Below, one piece after another: positions 28,630 to 37,231 of a DNA stretch of 64,000 nucleotides. Made by a program: the position numbers and the translations under genes. The stretch lies in NCBI RefSeq assembly GCF_900635445.1, contig NZ_LR134117.1:4960001-5024000 (forward strand), read 5' to 3'. Numbering within the stretch: position 1 is the stretch's first letter; every line of letters begins with the position of its first letter. The stretch is from Serratia odorifera (GTDB lineage Bacteria; Pseudomonadota; Gammaproteobacteria; Enterobacterales; Enterobacteriaceae). A model generated the notes under the pieces. The model was not told the DNA's origin and ran no database searches. It saw only the letters and a list, made by a program, of their open reading frames with translations.

Positions 28630-29370
28630 ATGAAGTCAATTTTTAACGTCTCGCTGGCCGCACTGTCGCTGGCCTTTGCAGTAAGTTCCCACGCAGCAGA
28701 TAAATTGGTGGTCGCCACCGATACCGCTTTCGTCCCATTTGAATTCAAACAGGGCAACCAGTACGTCGGTTTCGATATCGATCTGTGGGCCGCCATCGCC
28801 AAAGAGCTGAAGCTGGACTACACCCTGAAACCCATGGATTTTGGCGGCATTATCCCGGCCCTGCAGACCAAGAATATCGATCTGGCGCTGGCCGGCATCA
28901 CCATCACCGACGAACGTAAAAAAGCCATCGACTTCTCGGACGGCTACTACAAGAGCGGCCTGCTGGTGATGGTCAATGCCAACAATAACGACGTGAAGAG
29001 CGTCAAGGATCTGGACGGCAAAGTGGTGGCGGTGAAGAGCGGCACCGGTTCGGTGGACTACGTTAAACAAAACGTGAAAACCAAGGATCTGCGCCAATTC
29101 CCGAACATCGACAATGCCTATATGGAACTTGGCACCCAGCGCGCTGACGCCGTGGTTCACGATACGCCAAACATTCTGTACTTCATCAAAACCGCTGGCG
29201 CCGGCAAGTTCAAGACGGTAGGCGATTCGCTGGAAGCACAGCAGTACGGCATCGCGTTCCCGAAAGGCAGCGATCTGCGTGAAAAAGTGAACGGCGCGCT
29301 GAAAACCCTGCGCGAAAATGGCACCTATAACGAAATTTACAAAAAATGGTTCGGCACCGAGCCGAAGTAA
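28630..29370 (+). CDS. glnH: Glutamine-binding periplasmic protein GlnH
   Basis: Periplasmic receptor of the high-affinity glutamine ABC transporter. The ATG at 28630 gives 246 residues with signal peptide MKSIFNVSLAALSLAFAVSSHA. The mature domain begins ADKLVVATDTAFVPFEF and includes GFDIDLWAAIAKEL, the LALAGITITDERKKAIDFSDGYY ligand-site region, and KSGTGSVDYVK. E. coli GlnH is 248 residues. It heads glnHPQ, and nitrogen control is expected. Confidence 0.97.
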   Translation: MKSIFNVSLAALSLAFAVSSHAADKLVVATDTAFVPFEFKQGNQYVGFDIDLWAAIAKELKLDYTLKPMDFGGIIPALQTKNIDLALAGITITDERKKAIDFSDGYYKSGLLVMVNANNNDVKSVKDLDGKVVAVKSGTGSVDYVKQNVKTKDLRQFPNIDNAYMELGTQRADAVVHDTPNILYFIKTAGAGKFKTVGDSLEAQQYGIAFPKGSDLREKVNGALKTLRENGTYNEIYKKWFGTEPK

Positions 29371-29476
29371 TCGTAATGGCTTTAGGCAGTTAACGTATCA
29401 AACGCGGGGGCGCCGCACGGCCCCTGCGCTTTGCCGTATCTGATACCCAGATTTGGGATCACCGGGAGAAAATACC

Positions 29477-30135
29477 ATGCAGTTCGACTGGAGTGCCATC
29501 TGGCCCGCCATCCCCATTCTGTTAGAAGGCGCCAAAATGACCCTGTGGATTTCGGTCCTCGGTCTGATTGGCGGCTTGATCATCGGCCTGGTTGCCGGGT
29601 TCGCACGCACCTACGGCGGTTGGATCGCCAACCATATCGCACTGGCCTTTATCGAAGTGATTCGCGGTACGCCAATTGTGGTGCAGGTGATGTTTATCTA
29701 CTTCGCCTTGCCAATGGCATTCAGCGATTTACGCATCGACCCGTTCACCGCGGCGGTGGTGACCATCATGATCAACTCCGGGCCTATATTGCGGAAATCA
29801 CCCGCGGGGCAGTGCTGTCGATTCACAGCGGCTTCCGTGAAGCCGGGCTGGCGCTGGGCCTGTCGCGCCGGGAAACCATCCGCTACGTCGTGATGCCGCT
29901 GGCTCTGCGCCGCATGCTGCCCCCACTCGGTAACCAGTGGATTATCAGCATCAAGGATACCTCGCTGTTTATCGTTATCGGCGTGGCAGAACTGACCCGG
30001 CAGGGGCAGGAAATCATCGCCGGCAACTTCCGTGCGCTGGAAATCTGGAGCGCGGTCGCGGTTATCTATCTGATTATCACCCTGGTGCTGAGCTTTGTTC
30101 TGCGTCGTCTGGAAAGAAGGATGAAAATCCTGTGA
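29477..30135 (+). pseudogene. glnP: Glutamine ABC transporter permease GlnP, one frameshift
   Basis: Inner-membrane permease of the glutamine transporter (HisMQ-type). The gene starts MQFDWSAIWPAIPILLEGAK and is homologous to GlnP up to IMINSG. There a base is missing near 29781, and homology continues in the next frame as AYIAEITRGAVLSIHSGFREA. This break falls directly before the EAA loop that contacts GlnQ. Restoring one C gives 219 residues, the E. coli length. Its TGA overlaps the glnQ GTG. Loss of GlnP would disable the transporter, so an error in the consensus is more likely. Confidence 0.92.
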
Positions 30136-30854
30136 TTGAATTTAAAAACGTCTCCAAGCACTTCGGTAAAACCCAGGTGCTGCATGATATCGATCTGAAG
30201 ATCAATCAGGGCGAAGTGGTGGTGATTATCGGGCCTTCCGGCTCGGGAAAATCTACCCTGCTGCGCTGTATCAACAAACTGGAAGAGATCACCAGCGGCG
30301 ATCTGATCGTCGACGGGTTGAAAGTCAACGATCCCAAGGTCGACGAACGACTGATCCGCCAGGAAGCCGGCATGGTGTTCCAGCAGTTTTATCTGTTCCC
30401 ACACCTGACCGCTTTGGAAAACGTCGCCTTCGGCCCGATTCGCGTGCGTGGTTTGAAGAAAGCCGACGCCGAAAAGCTGGCGCGCGAGCTGCTGGCGAAA
30501 GTCGGGTTGGCGGAGCGTGCGCACCACTATCCGTCCGAGCTGTCCGGCGGCCAGCAGCAGCGCGTCGCCATCGCGCGGGCGCTGGCGGTCAAACCGAAAA
30601 TGATGCTGTTTGATGAGCCGACCTCGGCGCTCGATCCGGAACTGCGTCACGAAGTATTGAAAGTGATGCAGGATCTGGCGGAAGAAGGCATGACCATGGT
30701 GATCGTCACCCACGAAGTCGGCTTCGCCGAAAAAGTCGCCTCGCGTCTGATCTTTATCGATAAAGGGCGTATCGCACAGGATGGCGATCCGCATACCCTG
30801 ATCAACACCCCGCCAAGCCCGCGTTTGCAGGAGTTCCTGCAACACGTTTCCTGA
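30132..30854 (+). CDS. glnQ: Glutamine ABC transporter ATPase GlnQ
   Basis: ATP-hydrolysing subunit of the glutamine transporter. It begins at a GTG overlapping the glnP stop (GTGA), giving 240 residues as in E. coli. Walker A GPSGSGKST lies at residues 34-42, the Q-loop at GMVFQQFYLF, the ABC signature at LSGGQQQRVAIARAL, Walker B at MMLFDEPTSALD and the H-loop at VTHEVGFAEKV. It is the last gene of glnHPQ and is followed by a GC-rich hairpin. Confidence 0.97.
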   Translation: MIEFKNVSKHFGKTQVLHDIDLKINQGEVVVIIGPSGSGKSTLLRCINKLEEITSGDLIVDGLKVNDPKVDERLIRQEAGMVFQQFYLFPHLTALENVAFGPIRVRGLKKADAEKLARELLAKVGLAERAHHYPSELSGGQQQRVAIARALAVKPKMMLFDEPTSALDPELRHEVLKVMQDLAEEGMTMVIVTHEVGFAEKVASRLIFIDKGRIAQDGDPHTLINTPPSPRLQEFLQHVS

Positions 30855-30872
30855 CGCGGGCCCTGCTCTGCC

Positions 30873-30896
30873 ACGGCGGCCTTTGCTGGCCGCCGT
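30873..30896 (+). terminator. GC-rich hairpin after glnQ
   Basis: ACGGCGGCC and GGCCGCCGT form a perfect 9-bp stem with loop TTTGCT, 18 bp after the glnQ stop. There is no long T tract (TTCAT follows). Its right arm is included in the 31-bp tandem duplication that starts here. Confidence 0.6.
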
Positions 30897-30946
30897 TCAT
30901 CCCACCCGGCGTATTGCTGGCCGCCGTTCATCCCACCCGGCGTATT
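30885..30946. repeat. Perfect 31-bp tandem duplication
   Basis: The unit from 30885 to 30915 (beginning GCTGGCCGCCGTTCATCC and ending GGCGTATT) is repeated exactly at 30916-30946, and a third copy begins (GCTGGC) before diverging. It lies between glnQ and the chemoreceptor gene and includes one arm of the glnQ terminator hairpin. It could be a recent slippage duplication or a local assembly artefact. Confidence 0.85.
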
Positions 30947-30959
30947 GCTGGCGGCGCCG

Positions 30960-32264
30960 TCAGGACAACGTCTCCTCCTGCTTCACCGTTCTAAACGTCT
31001 GCATCAGCCTGACCACATCCTGCATGCCCACGTTCACCTGCTGGATTACCTGACCGGCATCCTGGGTCAACGCCACGCCGCCGCCGGCCTGTTCGACGCA
31101 GGTGGTCATGCCGGCTATCGCCGCGGCGACCCCCTGTTGAATCGATTTTGTCATACCTTCGATTTCAACCGCGGCCTTGCGAGACTGCTCCGCCAGCACG
31201 CGGACTTCATTGGCTACCACCGCAAAGCCGCGTCCATGCTCACCGGCATGCGCCGCTTCAATCGACGCGTTGATCGCCAACAGGTTGGTTTGCGCGGCAA
31301 TCTTGCGCATCGCCGCGACAATGCCGTCAATCTGTTGCGAATAGTCACCCAGATCGCTCACCACCCGTGACGTCTGGCGGGCGGCCTGTTCCACCTGTTG
31401 CATGCCGTTGACCGCCTGCTGAACGATGGTCGCTCCTTGTGCCGCGCTTTTATCGGTCGCCAGCGACAGATGGTGTACATCGCGAACCAGAGCCTCTTCC
31501 TGTTGCTGCTGTATCATCAGTCGCGTGATGTCCTGGGCAATCTTCACCACCTTGATCACCCGCCCCTGCTCATCGAGTATCGGGTTGTAGCTCGCTTCCA
31601 GCCAGACCCGCTCACCACGGCGATTAAGCCGCTCAAAGCGACCGGTAATAAATTCGCCATCCGCCAGGCGCTGCCAATGCTGCTGATATTGCGCCGAGGC
31701 GGCCAGCTCTGCCGAACACAGCACGCTGTGTGCCTGGCCGCGCGCCTCTTCAAGATGGTAGCCCATCAGCGCCAGCATGTTGTCATTGGCATCCACAATC
31801 ACTCCCTGCGGGGTAAAGGTGATGATCGCCATCGAACGATCCAATGCCGCCAGCAAGCTGCGCTGCTGTTGTGCCTGCACTAGGCGGTCGGTAACGTCGC
31901 AGGCCAGCTTGACTATCGCCGACACGTTCCCTCGACGGTTAATAACCGGGGTATAGGTAGCTTGCAGCCAGAGCAGCTCGCCATTCTTGCGCCGCCGCTT
32001 AATATTATCCGTAATTGATTCACCCTGATTAAGCCGCTGCCAATGCTGGCGATAAGCGGCGCTGGCGGCGTATTGCTGGTCGCAGAATATACGGTGGTGT
32101 TGGCCGATGACGTCGCTACGTTCAAACCCCAGACATTGCAAAAATAGATCGTTGGCACGCAGCACGGTGCCATCGGGTTTAAATACGATCATCGCCACGG
32201 CATGTTCAATGGCGCGCAGCTCGCCGCGCCAGGGAATAGTTAACTGACTGAATCGTAACAGCAT
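30960..32264 (-). CDS. Soluble methyl-accepting chemotaxis protein with two PAS domains
   Basis: Cytoplasmic chemoreceptor of 434 residues with no transmembrane helix. PAS1 spans roughly residues 18-128 and PAS2 138-250; both have the DAN/RAND-type core and a YTPV/YNPI strand, suggesting a haem, flavin or small-ligand sensor similar to Aer/BdlA-type proteins. The MCP signalling domain (about 260-430) contains the conserved hairpin tip KIAAQTNLLAINASIEAAHA (residues 321-340) that contacts CheA/CheW. The protein ends EETLS and lacks the NWETF tether for CheR/CheB. BdlA of Pseudomonas, a biofilm-dispersal regulator, has the same architecture. The ligand and role are unknown here. Confidence 0.9.
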   Translation of the reverse strand: MLLRFSQLTIPWRGELRAIEHAVAMIVFKPDGTVLRANDLFLQCLGFERSDVIGQHHRIFCDQQYAASAAYRQHWQRLNQGESITDNIKRRRKNGELLWLQATYTPVINRRGNVSAIVKLACDVTDRLVQAQQQRSLLAALDRSMAIITFTPQGVIVDANDNMLALMGYHLEEARGQAHSVLCSAELAASAQYQQHWQRLADGEFITGRFERLNRRGERVWLEASYNPILDEQGRVIKVVKIAQDITRLMIQQQQEEALVRDVHHLSLATDKSAAQGATIVQQAVNGMQQVEQAARQTSRVVSDLGDYSQQIDGIVAAMRKIAAQTNLLAINASIEAAHAGEHGRGFAVVANEVRVLAEQSRKAAVEIEGMTKSIQQGVAAAIAGMTTCVEQAGGGVALTQDAGQVIQQVNVGMQDVVRLMQTFRTVKQEETLS

Positions 32265-32501
32265 AAAGTGGGCATCCTTCTGACAGGTGATTTAACGTTC
32301 GGATATTTTTAATGCCGTACGTTTAGCCCACACTAACGCACTGCCGCTGGCGAGCAAACGCTCACCCGCCGTTATGTAACCGCAGAGAAATAATAAATAA
32401 AAGTAATTATTAAATTTAAAATAGTAATTTTTAATTGTGCAGAGAAAATAATGCTGATTTGAGAATAACGTAAAGCAGAAAAAAGAAAAGGGACCGACAA
32501 A

Positions 32502-32603
32502 CTATTTATTTGCGCAGGCCGCGGCCGAGCCCTCCCTCCATTGCGCAGCCTGCGCCGCCGTGATGGCGCGCCCCGTCAACAGGTAACTGAGGGTCAGCGA
32601 CAT
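32502..32603 (-). pseudogene. Possible remnant of an enoyl-CoA hydratase/isomerase gene
   Basis: A 33-codon frame reads MSLTLSYLLTGRAITAAQAAQW and then stops. The LLTGRAITAAQAAQW stretch matches the core helix segment of crotonase-family enzymes (LLLTGR-I-AAEA--WGLV). No other part of such a gene is found nearby, and there is no signal of translation. Treat as a likely fragment or coincidence. The rest of the 380-bp gap (32265-32644) shows nothing else I can support. Confidence 0.25.
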
Positions 32604-32644
32604 GATGCCGACAGCGCGCCGGCACCATGGTTACGGCTGGCGGG

Positions 32645-35259
32645 CTACGCCGCCAGATCGCTTGACGGGTCGGCAACGCCATTTATCGCCAACTGCTGCG
32701 GCGCATAGTGCAATCCATCAAGCAGCGCCTGGTGTTCCAGTCCCTGCAACATGATGACGCTGTCCGCCGCGTCCAGCGCCTGATTGTCATTGTTATCGAC
32801 AATCAGGTAGCTGCTGCTTACCTCCCCCAGCACGCTGCTGATGCCCACTTTGGCGCTGAGCGCGCCGGGCTGCTCCAGATCCAGCAGTGCAGCCAACAGC
32901 GCGCTGGCACTGAGCGGTTGTTCACTCAATACACCAATCCGCGCTTCAATGTCCTGCGCGTCACTGACGCCATAATCCGTCAACGCGCTACCGCTTTGCG
33001 TCGAGAAACGCAGGTTGGATAAGGCATCGCTGATACTGCCGCTGGATAGCGAAAAATCGCGCAGCGTTACGCCGGATTCGGCGGTGCTGGATTGCAGAGA
33101 GAAACTGTTATTACCGCCGCCGCCGACGAGGGAGGTATCCCCCGCAACGCTGAACCGATCGTCGCCGTCGCCGCCCCTCACCAGCAATTGCTCCCCGTGC
33201 AGGCCAAGATCGGTCAATATCGGCGCCAGCGCCGCCTGCGCGCTATCGCTTAACGGTAGCAAGTCCAGCATTTGAATCAGCATACCGTCTCCGCTACCGC
33301 CGTCACTGGCTGTCAGATTGAGCGCATTACGATCGAACGCCGAGGCATCGACTAGCGCCAGATTGTCGTAGCCGTCAGACAGGTGCAGCGTCAGGGCAGC
33401 CTTGCCGTCGAGGATAATTTCCCGTACCTGCTGATTATCGCCCGCCAGCGTCAGCTCGCCGCTGCGCCAGGCCCCGGTGGTAATGGCAATCTGGCTAAGC
33501 GGATTGTCATCGCCGCTGCTGTTGAGCACCAGCGTACCGGCATTGTTGCCGCCGGAGAACAGCACCTCAAAGCGGTTGAGCGCGTTGGCCAGAAAATCGA
33601 TCTGCAACAGACTGTCAGCCTGGTTGCCGACGCTGTCGATCTCCAGCTTACCGGCGGCTGCGCTGGCATTGATCACCTTGACGTTATCCGCCTTGCCCGA
33701 CAGCAACAGTCCTGCACTGCCGAGATCCTCCGGCAGCGTATGCTGAATCACATAACCGCCACGGCTGCCTTCTGCCGTGGCATTGCCGGTCAACAAACCA
33801 TAGTCGAACACATGGGCCTGGGTGGCCACGCTGTCGGTTTTACTGCCGCTCCAGTTGATGCGTTGCAGCGTGGCCTCCGCCTGGCCGATGTAGCCGGCCA
33901 TATCCAACTGCTCAAAATGGCGGAAATTGTCCACGTTACTGTCGATGGTGGTCACCCGTGCGCCCCACAGATCGATACTGGCGATCGATTTGACGATCAG
34001 ATTGGCGGACAGCGCGTCGCGCCCCGCGCCGCCGTCGGCGCTCAATTCAGCCCCGACCTGGTTGGCGCCGCCATCACCGTTGCCGGCCACAGCAAGCGGT
34101 CATTACCGTTGTTGAGCAAGAAATTACCGCTCGCGTCGTTGAGCTGCGCCAGTGCGCTAATCTGTAGCGTATCGTCGCCGTAAGCGCCGTTAAGCGTGAC
34201 ATTGGCATTGTTGAGGATAATGTCGACGCCATAATTCACATACTGATTGTTATGCAGCGTAATATTGGCGGCGCTGCTGCCGTTGACGGTCAGCGACGAC
34301 AGTTGATAGGCATAGCTGAGATCCACCGATACCGCCGCATCGGCGTCAAGAAAGACGCGGTACAGCACTGCGGTTTCCGCATCGCTCAAGCTATGGCCGC
34401 TGTGGCTGTTCACCGTGCCGTAGGCATTGCCACCGTCCTCGCTGGTGCTGAGCGAAGCGGTACTTTTATAGGTCAGGCTGTTGCCGATATCACGGGCGAA
34501 CTGCCATTGCTCATGCTGCGTGACCGCATCGGGCGAGTCGGCGCCGCGCAGATCCTCCACCACCCGCTGTACGATCAGTGCCTGGTCATCTCCCAGCTCG
34601 CGGTACACCGCCAGTTGCTCGGCGTTCGCCGCACGCCCGTGCACGGCCTGATAGATATGCTGAATAAACGCGTCACCCTGCAAATCGCCGATCTGCTGCT
34701 GAAACTCCGGCGTCGCCAGCAATGCGCCAATCAACTGATGGTAGTTCATTTCGCCCGATGCCAGCGTGTTGCTCCAATGATCGAGCGAACCGGCATCAAT
34801 TGCGCGTTCGGGCACCGCCAGGAAAACCGCGGCGACCTGCTCCTGATACAGACTGCCCGGCAGATCGTTCGGGAACAGCGCATCGTCAATCTGCTGTTCC
34901 AGCGTCTGCTGCTGCGCCAGCAGCGCCGGGTCATCGCCCAGATAATTAAACAGATCCATCACCACGCTGGCGACGGCGGCGTTAAAATGCCCCATTTCGA
35001 GCAAGGAATTAATGTAATCAGCATCGGCGGGTTGCTGGTAAATCGAGCTATAGACCGTGCTGAGAATGTCAAAATCACTTTGCCCGTTCATCCAGTCGGC
35101 GTCGGGTTGACTCATCAGAACCGTGGCAATATAGGCGGGCGGCAGGCTGCCAAGATCGTATTGGCTATCAAGCTGGTTGATTTCGGCCAGCGTCGGCTGT
35201 CGGCCATAAATGCCGATAATCAATGCGCCAACCTCTTTCTGCGTTGATAAAGAAGTCAT
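32645..35259 (-). pseudogene. Large DUF4214-type, probably type I secreted protein, one frameshift
   Basis: The frame breaks at 34089-34090, where one base is missing between NNGNDRLL and VAGNGDGGANQ; corrected length is 871 residues. The first ~250 residues contain helical repeats of the DUF4214 kind (GRQPTLAEINQLDSQY, VFLAVPERAIDAGSLDHW, AVHGRAANAEQLAVYREL). The rest is glycine/aspartate- and asparagine-rich beta-helix-like sequence with YGDDTLQISA, NNGNDRLLVAGNGDGG and GGDGDDRFSVAGDTSLVGGGGNNSF, which resemble degenerate RTX nonapeptides. Near the C-terminus YLIVDNNDNQALDAADSVI looks like an acidic calcium-binding-type motif common in such exoproteins. There is no signal peptide, very few cysteines and no adjacent ABC exporter. 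An S-layer or adhesin-like surface protein is the best inference; the function is unknown. Confidence 0.75.
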
Positions 35260-35458
35260 GGGAACTCTCGCTATGTGAAGGGTAGCAACGCGGCGTCAGG
35301 CGCCGTGATCCTGTCTCCTGCGGCATAAACGGAGACGCTGCACACTGCTGGAAAGGCGTATTGTAGGTATGGATACAGTTAAGGAACCGTTAAGCATTCT
35401 GTCAACCAAACGGTGACAGCAAAAGACCAGTCTGGGAGTTGCCTCCCAGACTGGTTGA

Positions 35459-36478
35459 TTAGCCCTGCGCTAGCGGGGCGTTTTGCCAGCGTTCGGCAGC
35501 CCAGGCTGCTTGCTGTTCAGCGTCGTGGAATGTCCAGGCGACGAAGCGGCTGATTTTCTGCCCCTGGGCCATTTCGATGGTACGAACCTGTTGGGCACCG
35601 GCCAGCTTCAGCGCGTGGTAAATCGACGGCAGCGTGGTGTTTTTTGAGATCAACGAAGTAAACCACAGGCAGTTTTTTGCCTTGGCGACGCTTTCTTCCA
35701 CCATGCTGCGCACGAAGGCTTCTTCGCCGCCGTCACACCATAGTTCATTATTCTTGCCGCCAAAGTTCTGCACCGGTTTATCCGCCACGTTGCCCTTGCC
35801 CAATTTATGCAGCTTCAACCGGGTGCTGGCGCGTGCTTCCTGTTCGGAGGCGTGGAACGGCGGGTTGCACAGTGTGGCATCAAAACGCTCGGCAACGCCG
35901 ATAATGCCGTCAAAAATGCGTGTCGGCTGTTTTTGTAACCGCAAGCGCACGCTGTTTTTCAACGTCGGATTCATCGCCACGATCATTTTGGCCGAGTTCA
36001 GCGAAACCGGATCGATTTCCGAACCGGTAAAACGCCAACCGTACTCACGCAGACCGACGATCGGATAAATGCAATTGGCGCCCACGCCAACGTCGAGGAT
36101 CGCCACGCTCTTGCCGCGCGGGATCTCGCCGCCGTTGCTGGTCGCCAGCAGATCCGCCAGATGGTGCAGATAATCCGCACGCCCAGGGATCGGCGGACAC
36201 AGGTAATCGGCAGGAATATCCCAATGCTCAATACCGTAAAAATGCTGTAATAGTGCGCGGTTAAGCATTTTCACCGCGGCCGGATCGGCAAAATCCACCG
36301 ACTCATCGCCCCATTCGTTGGCTTTGACAAACGGCGCCAGCGCTGGACAACTGGCGATCAACGCCGGGAAGTCGTAGCGGGAACGGTGGCGGTTACGGGG
36401 ATGCAGGCCTTTTTTCTGCTGCGGGAAGGTTTTCTTTTTTTGCACCTGACTGACTCTTGCTGGCGGGTTCTGGCGCAT
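35459..36478 (-). CDS. rlmF: 23S rRNA (adenine-1618-N6)-methyltransferase RlmF
   Basis: SAM-dependent enzyme methylating A1618 of 23S rRNA. The ATG at 36478 (MRQNPPARVSQVQKKK) gives 339 residues; the conserved part starts at GLHPRNRHRSRYDF, where E. coli RlmF (308 aa) begins shortly before, so a later start cannot be excluded. The motif I region is ILDVGVGANCIYPIVG, and the catalytic motif IV is NPPFH. NFGGKNNELWCDGGEEAF and EMAQGQKISRFVAWTF are family hallmarks. The upstream open frame to 36688 is not conserved. Confidence 0.95.
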   Translation of the reverse strand: MRQNPPARVSQVQKKKTFPQQKKGLHPRNRHRSRYDFPALIASCPALAPFVKANEWGDESVDFADPAAVKMLNRALLQHFYGIEHWDIPADYLCPPIPGRADYLHHLADLLATSNGGEIPRGKSVAILDVGVGANCIYPIVGLREYGWRFTGSEIDPVSLNSAKMIVAMNPTLKNSVRLRLQKQPTRIFDGIIGVAERFDATLCNPPFHASEQEARASTRLKLHKLGKGNVADKPVQNFGGKNNELWCDGGEEAFVRSMVEESVAKAKNCLWFTSLISKNTTLPSIYHALKLAGAQQVRTIEMAQGQKISRFVAWTFHDAEQQAAWAAERWQNAPLAQG

Positions 36479-36562
36479 AAGATAACATATCCCCCGACCA
36501 AACTTGCAGCCTGTGACAAACCGGTCAGAATAAAAGCTTCGTTTACCAGGACAAGGGACGCT

Positions 36563-37198
36563 ATGAGCAGTGAAACGCATTACTACTATGAGCCGGCCGC
36601 CGGGCATGGCTTGCCGCACGATCCGCTGAATGCCATCGTCGGGCCTCGGCCGATCGGCTGGATCTCGTCCGTCAGCGCCGCCGGACAACGCAATCTGGCG
36701 CCGTACAGTTTCTTTAACTGCTTCAACTATCGCCCGCCGATCATCGGCTTCGCCAGCTCTGGCTGGAAGGACAGCGTGGCGAACATCGTCGAAACCGGCG
36801 AATTCGTCTGGAACCTCGCCACCCGCCCGTTGGCGGAAGCAATGAACAACAGCTCGGCGTCGCTACCGCGCGACGGGGATGAGTTTGCCTTTGCCGGCGT
36901 CACGCCGCTGCCGGGTCGCAAGGTCGCGGTCGATCGGGTGGCGGAAAGCCCGGTCCACTTTGAATGCCGACTGAGCCAGTGCATCCAGTTGCAAACGGCG
37001 GCCGGCGAGCAGGTGGAAACCTGGCTGGTGCTGGGGGAAGTAGTGGCGGTGCATATCGATCGCACGTTGCTGGATCAACATGGCCTGTATCAAACCGCCG
37101 CTGCCCAGCCGATTCTGCGCGCCGGTGGGCCGACGGCGTATTACGCTATTTCTGAGCAGCAGCGTTTCGATCTGGTGCGACCGGACGCGCGTAAATAA
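36563..37198 (+). CDS. Flavin reductase family (FMN-binding split-barrel) protein
   Basis: Predicted FMN-binding flavoredoxin-like protein of 211 residues. The ATG at 36563 follows AAGGGACGCT. The flavin-binding segment PRPIGWISSVSAAGQRNLAPYSFFN (split here as PRPIGWISSVSAAG and NLAPYSFFN) and PPIIGFASSGWKDSVAN with EFVWNLATRPLA are typical of the DIM6/NTAB family. It is divergent from rlmF and probably reduces flavins or small electrophiles; the partner enzyme is unknown. Confidence 0.87.
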   Translation: MSSETHYYYEPAAGHGLPHDPLNAIVGPRPIGWISSVSAAGQRNLAPYSFFNCFNYRPPIIGFASSGWKDSVANIVETGEFVWNLATRPLAEAMNNSSASLPRDGDEFAFAGVTPLPGRKVAVDRVAESPVHFECRLSQCIQLQTAAGEQVETWLVLGEVVAVHIDRTLLDQHGLYQTAAAQPILRAGGPTAYYAISEQQRFDLVRPDARK

Positions 37199-37231
37199 CC
37201 CTGGCGCCGGGGCCGGCCGGCGGCAAACGAC

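Noticed and set aside
30885..30946. Tandem 31-bp repeat as a possible CRISPR
   Set aside because: Copies are directly adjacent without spacers, only two exist, and there are no cas genes.
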